Below, piece after piece: positions 34,277 to 44,520 of a stretch of DNA of 64,000 bases (the first letter of the stretch is position 1; the number at the start of each line of letters is the position of its first letter). This DNA is from Thalassia testudinum. Taxonomy: Eukaryota; Streptophyta; Magnoliopsida; Alismatales; Hydrocharitaceae. Both the position numbers and the translations under genes were made by a program. Below the pieces are notes generated by a model. The model saw nothing but the letters and a program-made list of their open reading frames with translations, made no database searches and had not been told where the DNA came from. The stretch is taken from assembly GCA_037157565.1 (NCBI GenBank), contig JAZHRO010000022.1:101614001-101678000 (forward strand), in the 5' to 3' direction.

Positions 34277-36337
34277 GGTAGCGCGCCCGTGACCAGGCCC
34301 ACCGGCGTGCAGTGGTAGGCGAGGAGTGCTTGGTCGGGTAGTCGGATCCGACCCAGACCCGTGGGGCGTGAGCGCGGACGAGCGCGCCGCGTGCGTGTGA
34401 GGGACCTGACCCCTGTGTATCGAAGGCAACCAGCCTAATACACATTTTCAATTTAAGTGTGGGCGTGCGGCCGCACACTTACGAGGTGGGACTAAAGTCC
34501 CACCTCCAGATTACGCGTCTGTAGGCGAGGGAGTTGCTCACTATTGGGGCAGCAGCGAGGCTCGCGACCTAAATCGCAAGCCTGGGTGCCTTCGCGGAGT
34601 CAGTCCGCGTTGCATGGGACTCGCGCCTGGGTTGGAGAAGGCCTAGAGTTGCGAGTGAAGGAGCTGCAGCAGCTCAACAATGGCAACGAGGGGGTGCTGA
34701 CCTGAAAACACAATGACGGCCTCTCGGCCAAGTCAGATAATGTGGGAAGCTTTGCCGGAGTGCGACGAAGGTAGTGCCGGAGTGCGACGAAGGTAGTGCG
34801 GTGGTCGGCGAGGCGCGAGAGCGCCTATGGAGGTGGTCCTAGGTCAGACTGTGTGCGTGAAAATGGGTTTGTTCGGGAGGTGGTTGGGCGGTGATTGGCA
34901 GTGATTGAAGAGGGGGGAACGGTTGAGTGGAGTGAGGGGGAGCCTCTAGGCTGGTCGGCGAGGGAAGAGGTGGTCTGTGGAAGTGGAATGGACTCGCCGG
35001 AGAAGGTAATCAGAGATGGAGCAGATGGAGGTGGAAGTGGCGGGCGGTGGAGTAAAAAGGATAAATTAAGAGAGGGAAAATGTAAGGGAGAGAGAGAGGA
35101 AGAGTTCTACCTATTTACTTGACGAAGGGGGAGAGGGAAGCGTCCAGCTCGTGCCTGCCGGAGCTGAGGACGAAGATGCCCAGGAGGAGGGTATCCTCGA
35201 CGAGGAGGCGGTCTGAGGGCGCCAGCTGGTACGGCCTGGCGCGGACGACGAGGCAGAGTAAACTCTACTGCAGGTAGGGCAGCAAAACGAGGAGGAGGAG
35301 GAGATCACTGGAAGCTCGGGCGCTCTGACCGGAGAGAAGAAGAGATGAAATGTGGGGTATTTCTCCGCCAGAGGAAGCTTGAAGGAGTCGGCAGACCTTG
35401 CCGCTCCTTATAAAGGCCTTGGTGCGGAGAGGGAACCGAGGAGGCGACGTGCCTGCCTCGCCGGAGAGTAGCCGGAAAGGATGCCCATGCCTCTCGTGCA
35501 TTCGCTCGAGAGGCATGGTTGATGGCAGAGGTCATGGGCGGGTCCCTCCGACAGAGGACGTCGCAGGGAACCCCCGTCTGTTCTAGAGGACGGCCGCCCT
35601 ACCCTGTGTGGCGCCATCCTCCGCGCAAGGTCGCCGAAGGTATGGCGCTGCACAGAAATGGAAGGGAGGACCGTTCTGCAAAGAACAACGAGAAGTTAGG
35701 GGGCTAAACGTAGGGCTTCAAAAGCAAGGGTCAAAAAGTAAATTAAGAGGACCAATTTGTAAAGTCGATCAAGATGATCTTTTCTTAGGCCCAAATTTTT
35801 ATACCAGACTAATTTGAACCTAAGGATTTTAATGGTGAAATTTTATTTGAGGTTGGACCATGTTTGACAGGTCAATTTTCGTAAAAACCCAAATTAAGTT
35901 ATAAATTGGGCATGGTTCTCATTTTAGGTCAAAATAGGTTGCAAAGGCAAAATTGAAGGTTATAAACCCAAGGAAATATTTTTATATGAATTTTAGAGGA
36001 TTGAGTTGATTTTTATCCTACCTAGAACCTCGTGAATTAAAGTGGATTTGTTTTAGGGTTATAGAATGTCATTTTTTTCCTAGAAGTTGCTATAACCCTT
36101 TTCAGATCAGATCATCCCACTTCCCTTCTTGTTAATCTTGTTTGACCTATGTTTGGACCCTTAATTATCCTATTTGTATACTGCATTGGTGAAACTGCAG
36201 TTTTACCCCTTATGGTTTGTTTTATTCTTTAACTCAGAATTCTCTGAGTTAAGCCTCTCTTTAGGTCTTGTAGGAGCTTTTTCACACATATTTGGATTAG
36301 ATTGTACTAGTTAGGGTTCATGATGAGGTTCTCATCA
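34277..36337 (-). repeat. 3' LTR of the minus-strand Athila element, truncated
   Basis: Minus-strand start TGATGAGAACCTCATCATG at 36,337. It is colinear with 45,357-47,408 and lacks the part corresponding to 44,521-45,356 (GAA tract and U5). A USE-like GTCCCACCTCG is at 34,492-34,482 with TTAAATTG at 34,456-34,449, 25 bases between. By eye the two LTRs differ at roughly one base in ten. Confidence 0.88.
34449..34506 (-). promoter_or_regulatory. USE-like palindrome and TATA-like box, LTR-B copy 4
   Basis: A perfect inverted repeat: GAGGTGGGACT, two A, AGTCCCACCTC (34,483-34,506). The USE-like sequence is thus present on both strands; on the minus strand it is followed after 25 bases by TTAAATTG. 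Confidence 0.45.
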
Positions 36338-38031
36338 TACCCCCTTGCCTAGCTTTTGCTAGTCCTTTAGCAAAATTTTAAGGTCTCAACCCTTGTTCTA
36401 GACCACGAAGTTTTTAATGAGTTTAGATAAGTTCTTTTTCTTTTGTAACCTTGATTAGGTCAGAATGCCATCCATAGGCCTAAAAGGTACTCTAGTACCA
36501 ACCAAAATCCAGATCTGTCTAGCCTCAGCCTCAGTTCTTAGCAAAGGTTTTTAAGGCCTACAAGAACTAACCTAAGGTTTTTTGGACTTTGTAGTTAAAG
36601 CACTCGTGCTTGAGATAATTTTTAGCCCTGGCTCAGTTCGTAGTGCGTTTTGTAAGAAAGAGAGGTAGAAGATTTATATGTTTGGAGAGTTTTCTCTCTC
36701 TCTTTATTTTTAATTCTAGCTTAGGATTGGCTTCTCAACATGGTCTGTATCAGATTTCTTGTCCCCATCAACAATTCTCAATGGTTTCTGCCAGTCGATG
36801 CTTCGAGATAGCACTGCCCATGGTAACCCCCAGAACCCTGGTCATTGAAATTTCGAGATAATCCCATCCATGGTGTTCCGTGGCCGAATTTAGACCCTGG
36901 CAATTGACATTTCGTGATAATGCCATCTGTGGAATCTGAACCAGCAGAGTGCTTACATGCCTCCAGTAGGATATATAAATATCCTAAGAGACAAGCACCG
37001 AGGAGATGATATTTTGTTACGCATCTTCGAGGGAAATTTCCCACCTCTCCGCACTGGGGCCTCGTCCAAATCAACTTGTGTTGATTGGCCGCTCCTACTC
37101 TAGGTGTCATTTTCAGAATTTTTGCAACGCTTCTGTGTGATTTTTTTTTTTATTCTTACTGAACTAGGTTGTGTGTGAAGTTAGGGTGCTTAGGTTACTG
37201 AGTCTCGTAAACCAAAAGTTAGTTAACGAGGCCAAATACTCCCTAAGCCTTGGACCTAGAACTTAAGCTTTTCATGAATGGGTACTAAGAGTCTATCCAG
37301 GAATGCCTAAGGTTTGCGTTCTTACTAATCTTACTGTGCACTTTCCATTTCTTTTCCTGAATGAGGTCTAGAAGTTAGGTTAACTCCTTAATTTCTTACT
37401 AATGACTATCTCTTTTCTTTCATTTTGTGCTCCTTTTCATTTTGTTCCTTTTTCTCCTCCTCGTTTGTAGAGTTCACAAAATTTCTTTCCTCCTCTCATT
37501 TTATTATTTTTTTTGAAATTTATTTTTATTTTTATGGTATTTTTGGCATATGTATATTTTTTGTTTAAAACCTTTTCTTATAAGTTTTGCACTTTCATAC
37601 CCCCCATACCTAAGATTTGCAATGTCCTCATTGTAACTTAGGGGTTTTTATTCAACTTAGTTCATACATTAGGACAGGTGTTTTGATGAGTGAATGGGTC
37701 GGGGTGACAGTTGCAGATGATTTTTAATCTCAGGTGCAAGCACCTGAGGTGGAGTCGGCTGTCCTAAAGGGTGAACCTTAAGTGCGAAAAGGTGTCAGAA
37801 AAGGTTTCAGGTTTTTTCAAAAAGAGTGACGGGCTGCCTCCCGTTAAGCGCTGAGTTTTACGCCATTGGCTGGGTGCAATATGCTCAGGGAAAATGGAGG
37901 ATAAATGATGATTCAGCCAAATCAGTCGAGGTTACATCAATGAACGGTTTGAGTCTCTGACCGTTCACGATGAAAGGTTCGGAATTATGGCTGAGCGAAC
38001 TGATTTCGATGGCTCCATTTCCAAAAACCTG
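36338..38031 (-). other. Non-coding 3' region of the Athila element
   Basis: Between integrase and the 3' LTR. No envelope-like or other open frame that I can support. It holds the polypurine tract at its left end, three degenerate ~57-bp units around GATAATNCCATCCATGG at about 36,795-36,935, and a GGGCTGCCTCCCGTTAAGCG phrase (37,829-37,848) of the kind often seen in plant Athila elements. Confidence 0.65.
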
Positions 38032-39069
38032 TCAGATAAGGTATGGTCCGACGCACTTGGATCGCAGTTTCCCAGGGAAGAGTTTGAGTCGGGCATCAAA
38101 AAGTAGGACCTTCTGACCAGGGTGAAAGATCTTTCTAGTTATGTGCTTGTCATGGAAGGCTTTAACCCGCTCTTTGTAGATTCGCGAGTTCTCGTACGCA
38201 TCGAGGCGTAATTCATCGATCTCGCTTATCTGAAGCTTTCTCTGGGTTCCAGCCTTAGAAAGATCTAAATTACAGCTCCGTATTGCCCAATAGGCTTTAT
38301 GCTCCAGTTCTACGGGAACGTGACACGCCTTCCCGTACACCAGTCTAAAAGGAGACATACCTAATTAGGTCTTGTGGGCGATCCTATAATCCCACAAAGC
38401 TTTCGGAAGTCGGGATGACCAGTCTTTCCTGTCAGGTCAAACAGTGACTTGCAGGATTTTCTTGATCTCCCGATTAGAAAGCTCAGCTAGACCATTAGTC
38501 TGGGGGTGGTAAGAAGTAGAGATTCGGTGAGACACCCCGTATTTGGTCATCAGTGACCTGAACTGAGCATTTGTGAAATGGGTCCCCCCGTCAAAGATGA
38601 TAGCGCGAGAAATCCCGAACCGTGAGAAGATATTGTGATGAATGAATTTGAGAACGATTTTATGATCACAGGTTCGGGTCGGTATGGCTTCGATCCATTT
38701 GGACACGTAGTCCACAGCCAACAGGATGTACTAGAAGCCATCCGAAACAGGAAAGTGGCCCATAAAATTAATTCCCCAAATATCAAAGATTTCGCATACG
38801 AGAATCGGCTGCAAAGGTATCATGTCGCTATGGCTCATGTTGCCCAAAGTTTGGCAATGATTTCATGCCTTGCATTGATTGTATGCATCCTTGAACAGAG
38901 TGGGCCAATAAAAGCCACACTGGAGGATTTTCGATGCGATTTTGTGCCTAAAGAAGTGGTCACCGCATGCCTGGTCATGGCAGAAGGAGAGAATATCATA
39001 GATTTCACCTTCTGAGACACATCTCCGGATAATTTGGTCAGCACCTATGCGGAAGGGGTACGTATCTTC
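38032..39069 (-). pseudogene. Athila integrase
   Basis: Minus strand. The zinc head reads SFCHDQACGDHFF ... KILQCGFYWPTLFKDA ... NQC. The catalytic core has LAVDYVSKWIEAIP (first Asp), IIFDGGTHFTNAQF (second Asp) and NGLAELSNREIKKIL (Glu). The C-terminal part has [19 protein letters not shown] and [15 protein letters not shown]. In-frame stops at about 39,070, 38,870, 38,727, 38,437 and 38,360 interrupt it. It stays in the same frame as RT. Confidence 0.88.
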
Positions 39070-40521
39070 CTAAATGTAGTACTTGGCATCAGAGCGCAAT
39101 TTGTCTTTCTTGGCCTTCGGCCAATCAGACGGGATCTGATGCGATGCCAAGTAGTTTACTATATTAACAAACCATGGAAGTCCAGTACCAATAGTCAGTA
39201 GGTGCTCATTAGGGAAATGCTCCGTGATGGGTCCAGAAGGGTTGATGATCTCAAAAGGATGGCGAGATAGATGGTCAGCTACCACGTTTTGTCTTCCCGC
39301 CTTGTCGCGAATCTCGAGGTCGAATTCTTGCAACAGCAAGATCCATCGGATTAGTCGGGGCTTTGCATCCTTCTTGGCAAGGAGATGCCTCACAGCCGTG
39401 TGATCCGAGTAGATAATGACATGGGAACACAGGAGATAAGATCGAAATTTCTCAATGGCAAATACTACGGCTAGCAGCTCTTTCTTTGTAACTGTATAGT
39501 TACGCTGAGCCTCGTCAAGTGTCTTGCTAGCGTAGTAGATGACCACGGGTTTCCCGTCAACTTTCTGCCCCAGAACCGCTTCTACAGCAAAATCAGATGC
39601 ATCGCACATGATCTCAAAGGGTTGAGACCAATCAGGGGATTGTAGGATTGGGGCCTGGGTGACTCGGTCACGGAGGTTTTCAAAGGCTTGAGTGCATTCC
39701 TTGGAGATCTCAAAGGGTACATCCTTAGAGAGAAGAGTAGTCAAGGGGCGCGCGATTTTTGAAAAATCAAGAATGAAACGATGGTAAAAATCGACGTGCC
39801 CCAGAAAAGAGCAGATGTCCCTGATCGAGCTTGGCATAGGAAGTCGAGAAATTAGATCAACCTTGGCTCGATCCACTTGGATGCCTTTCTAAGAAATTAG
39901 ATGTCCTAGGATGATCCCCACAGGAACCATAAAATGGCTCTTTTCCCAGGAAAGAACCAAATTAACGTCGATGCAACGCCTGAGTTTATGAACCAAGTGC
40001 TGGAGGCAATCATCAAATGATGCCTCGAAAATTGAGAAGTCATCCATGAAGACTTCCAGATAATCACCTACCATATCAGAGAATATAGCAAGCATGCACC
40101 GCTGAAAAGTCGCGGGTGCATTGCAGAGACCGAAAGGCATCCTTCGGAATGCGTAAATTTCGAAGGGGTAGGTGAACGTGGTCTTCTCTTGGTCCTCAGG
40201 ATGAATAGCCACTTGGTTATAACCGGAGTACCCGTCAAGACAGCAGAAGAATCGATTTCCCGCTAATTTCTCGAGAATCTGATAAATGAAAGGTAGTGGG
40301 AAATGATCCTTCTTCATGGAGGAATTGAGTCGCCGGTAATCTATGCAGACTCTCCACGAGTTGGCTAATCGGGTAGATATGACTTCTCCGGTTTCAGTTG
40401 TAATGGTGGTGAGTCCTGCCTTTTTAGGCACAACTTGAATTGGGCTCACCCAATGACTGTCGGAGATCGGGTAGATGATCCCTGCATCTAACCACTTAAT
40501 GATCTCCTTTCTTACGACCTC
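39070..40521 (-). pseudogene. Athila reverse transcriptase and RNase H
   Basis: RT (40,449-39,889): CIDYRRLNSSMKKDHFPLPF, FFCCLDGYSGYNQVAIHPED, RRMPFGLCNAPATFQRCM and the catalytic EVFMDDFSIF. One stop at about 39,887, then thumb and RNase H (39,876-39,070): SIRDICSFLGHVDFYHRF, IMCDASDFAVEAVLGQ, YYASKTLDEAQRNYT, KKELLAVVFAIEKFRSYL, IIYSDHTAVRHLL and KPRLIRWILLLQEFDLEI. Catalytic residues of both enzymes are kept. Both halves are in one frame. Relatives have DASD.AVGAVLGQ; here Gly is Glu. Confidence 0.92.
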
Positions 40522-41967
40522 CTACAGATTGGGGTTCAAACGTCTCTGCATCTCACGGGAAGGTCGTGTGCCCTCTTCTGAATAGATATGGTGTGTACAA
40601 TAAGAGGGACTTATTCCAGTCAAGTCATTGAGAGTCCAACCAATGGCTCTACGATGTTGTTGGAGAACAGCAATCAGACGGGATTCCTGATCAAGAGTGA
40701 GTTTGGAATTTATAATCACAGGAAAAGTCTTATTAGAACCCAAAAAGATGTATTTCAAATGATCGAGAAGGGGTTTTAATTCAAGGATGGGGTTATCAGC
40801 AGCAGCGGGTGGTTCAGGGTAAGTGTGAGGTTCAAGGATAGGAGTTATGGGTTTGTCTAAATCAGGGTTTGACTCCTCTAATTGAGGTTCAAAATCTTTC
40901 TGTGGTTGATGAGGTATAATCAGGTTATTCTCAAAATGTGTTTCATCAACCAAAGCCCTAATATCACAAATGTGTTCGATGACACCGCAATCGATTTCTT
41001 GTTGGGCCTTAAAGATATCAATTTTGAGGGTTTGATTTCCAAATTTCAGCTCTATTTGGCCTTCCTCACAACTGATGTTGGCTCTAGCAGTAGCCAGGAA
41101 AGGTCTCCCTAGAATGATCGGTGTATCCCTAGGGTTTTTAGGTGCGTCCATGTCTAAGATGATAAAGTCCACAGGGAAATAGAAATCCCGCACTCTTACT
41201 ATAACATCCTTAAGAATCCCTTTAGGTGATTTTATAGATCGATCTGCTAATTGTAGTGTCACCTCAGTTGGTTTTAGCTCAGATTCTTCTAGGTGGTTAA
41301 GTAAGGATGTGGGTATCAGATTTATGAAAGCACCCAAGTCTAGCAATGCTCTGTCAAATTGGGTTTCACCTATTTTGCAAGAAATCAGGGGAGTACCTGG
41401 ATCTTTTGCCTTGGGTGGGAGTCTGCTTAGGATTACAGAGCTGGCTTGTTCTGATAGTACAATTGGACTCCCACTCTTGGTTCGCGGCTTACGCTGAGGT
41501 GTACATACATTCTTCAAGAATCGTGCGTAAGCCGGTACGTGGCGAATCGCATCCATCAAGGGGATGTTTATTTGGACCTGCTCAAAGAGCTTGACCAGGT
41601 CCTCCTCAAGAGCCACGGGTTTGGTTGTCTTCTTTCCCTTGGTCAAGGCCTCGGGAAATGGAACCTTGGTTGGTTCTTCTAGGATAGGTCTAGGTCTTTG
41701 ATCTGGGATAGGGATAGGAACGTCCTGGATTACTGTCCTAGGGTTTGGATCGCTACCAGGTTTGGAGTGGTCTGGATAAGGTGGACCTTGGGTCTCCTTA
41801 CCACTACGGGTGGTTACAGAATTTAGTCCTGCATGGTTTTGGTTAGGGTTTGATAGGATGGGTTGCTGCTGATAACCCGCATAAGAAGTGGGAGCCTCCA
41901 TCCCGTCAGGTGAAGGAACAGAGGGGGCCTGATAAATCATGTGTGCTTGGCCCAGGTTTGGGTTCAT
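40522..41967 (-). pseudogene. Athila gag end plus aspartic protease, open 481-codon stretch
   Basis: The longest unbroken frame of the element. The first third is Pro-rich gag (PSVPSPDGMEAPTSYAGYQQ). Mid-way comes protease: QFDRALLDLGAFINLIPTSL; the family active site is DLGAS, so the Ser next to the catalytic Asp-Leu-Gly is Ala-Phe here. The end (LTGISPSYCTHHIYSEEGTR, REMQRRLNPNL) leads into RT and stops at a TAG where the frame otherwise continues. Confidence 0.88.
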
Positions 41968-43578
41968 AACACGCCGCTGGGTCGGTAGGTTATTCAGGTT
42001 AGGAAGAGGTTAAGAAGGAAGTGTGCTCGGTTGGCGAGAATTTGCCAACTGGGCCATTTGGTTTTGAACCTCTGTAAGTTCGTCCTTGTGTTGCTCCTAA
42101 ATAGCCTCATTCGTTCTTTGAATGTCAGCCAGAGTCTGAAGGATGAGGGACATTTGGTCTTGGTTTGGCCCTGATGGATAAGTTGGGTTGGGCCGAGGCT
42201 GAGGCGGCTGGTAAGGACGAGATGGTTGTGGACGGGGCTGAAAGGGTGGTCTTTGAGTTTGGGAATTTCCCGCCCACTGGAAGTTGGGATGGTTTCGCCA
42301 TCCAGGATTGTAGGTATTGGAAAATGGATCATTTTGGATGGCGTTGAGGTCCTCGCAGGTTTGAGGAACCTCCAAAGAGTCAGAGAATGGGGGAGTGGAA
42401 TTCCCTTAGCTAGTATAGAAAGGATCGGAAGATCTTCCGATCCGAGAATCAGATAGGGGTGGATACAGATCCATCCCAGGAGAAGGTCGGTGGAGAATGT
42501 TTTGCACAGTCTCTCGTGTGGAAGGAGGCTGTGCAAAAGTATTATGCGTAGAGGTGGCTCACTGTAAGTGCTGAGTCAGCTCATCCACCTTCTTCTCAAT
42601 GATAGAGACCTTGTCCAATCGGCTGGCCATCAGCTCCAGGTCGATTGATGCGGACAGGCCCTGCGTCTCATGTGCTCCCCTAAGGTTCGTCGATGCGCGG
42701 GTATTCGTCCTGTCGAATAATCCCATGGAGTCATTATTGATAGAGTTCTCGCACATATTTTCGAGAATCTCCCACACGGTGTCCTCATGTTGACCCATGA
42801 TATTCCCTTCGCAAGTTGCATTGACGAAAAGCCTAATATCCTCACGGAGTCCCTCGTAAAAAGAGTAGACTTGTTCCCATTTAGGAACTCCGTGATGGGG
42901 GCACTTTCTCATGAGATCCTGAATGCGATCCCATGCCTCATGGAGAGGTTCTCCTGATTGTTGCGTGAAGTGGGTAATCTGATGGCGCAAGGCATTGGTT
43001 CGACCAACGGGAAAGAACTTCTTCAAAAACTCAGACTGAATTTCTTCCCAATTGTTGATCGGCCGGGTCTGTGTTTGGTACCAATGAGCGGCCATGTCCA
43101 TAAGGGAGAAGGAGAACATCTTCATGAGGAGAATATCCCGATTTTGTGCATCTGACCCAAAAGTTTGGGCCAGATGCTTTAGCTGTTTTATGTGCTGGAA
43201 GGGGTCTTCAGAATTAAGCCCATGAAATTAAGGTATGGCATGAATCATATTGGGCTTTAATTCAGAATCAGGTCCTCTAGTCGGGATTCTAACTCGAGGC
43301 TCAATAGCCACCGCAGCAGGATTATAATGGTCCCGTATCATAGGACGCTGCGGTGGGTGCATGAAGTTCTGGAAGAGGTCATTGAGTCGTTGGAGCTGAT
43401 GCTCCAGATTGTTCTCTTCCTCAACTGGCTGAGCCATTATGGAAGAAGAAGGTGAGTTGGGTTCGGAGTAGGAGAATCGGTCTATGTGAAGTGTTGTTTG
43501 CTCAAACAAGGGTACTGAGGCTCGGCCTCGAGGAGAGTGAATTTCTAAAGGAGGTTTCAAGGACCTCCTACCAAACAT
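41968..43578 (-). pseudogene. Athila gag, minus-strand copy
   Basis: Starts FGRRSLKPPLEIHSPRGR at 43,578. Capsid text as in the plus-strand copy: FSFSLMDMAAHWYQTQ, EFLKKFFPVGRTNALRHQIT, YSFYEGLREDIRLFVNATC, ENSINNDSMGLFDRTNTRA. Stops at about 43,226, 42,560, 42,408, 42,100 and near 42,000 keep to the same frame. Several are CAG-to-TAG or CGA-to-TGA relative to the plus-strand copy. Confidence 0.9.
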
Positions 43579-44499
43579 ACACTGATGGAGAAGATGAGTT
43601 TAGCAGGTGCGAGATCCAATCAAGGCACCCAGAATGTTGGGTGACTATAGAGGTTCGGGGCAGATGGACCCCTTAATCAAAAGATCGTCCACCTGAGAAT
43701 TACCTGGGCAGCCAGAGAGGGTGAGTCCCGCGAAGACCCCTACATGGTAGAGCATCCCCACAGGTTACAGGGTTTCCCCCACCTGACCTCTCTTGTCACT
43801 GAGATTCCAGGCAGACCAGGATGGGGATCTTGACCTCTTAAGTCTACCACTTTTAGTTAAGATCAAGGTGCCTAGGTTTTCACTTGAACTTTAGCCCTTT
43901 TAAGTGCAAAGAGTGACCTAAGTTGAAGGTTGGTTGACCCAAGGGGTCAATTTCACCTATTAATTCCTTTGAGAGCTTATTAGGTCTTGTCTTTTGGGTT
44001 CAAGTGTTTTTAAGAGCCAAATTGCTTAGGGTTTCTTTGAATAAGTATTTTTAATCTATGGCTTAGGCACGCTTCTTTTGGGATTTCTCAATTCCTGCTT
44101 AAGAAGTGTGTCTCTAAAACCCTAATGTTGAATCTTATGTTGGCTCTACTTGGTCCAGTTATCTCCTTGTTGGGTAATTAGGGCTCAGGCAAGAAGGTGT
44201 TAGCCCTTAAATACCCTTAATAGTGTGTGCAGAAATAGTCGGTTGAAATTGAAAACATGCAGCTTTGATGATTTTCTAGGTATGGAAGACAGGTTATACC
44301 TATATTTTTTGTTCTATCTTTTTCTTCCTCTTTAGAATTTTAGGGGTTAAAATGAGAGGATAGAAAATTACCTATCCTAGGTGTGGTTGTTGTGCGACTG
44401 CTTGTTGTCCTCTTGATTTCCTGTGCCTGCACACAAAAGAGAAGAGATTAATAGAAACTCAAAAATAGAGAATTTATGGCTTCTAGAATAGCCGTTGCT

Positions 44500-44516
44500 C
44501 CCCGGCAACGGCGTCA
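44500..44516 (-). other. Primer-binding site of the minus-strand Athila element
   Basis: TGACGCCGTTGCCGGGG on the minus strand, one base away from the usual TGGCGCCGTTGCC. It lies four bases from the LTR end. Confidence 0.85.
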
Positions 44517-44520
44517 AGAA

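Noticed and set aside
36338..38031. Envelope-like gene expected in some Athila elements
   Set aside because: No long frame, signal peptide or membrane segment in any reading frame; only fragments under 120 codons.
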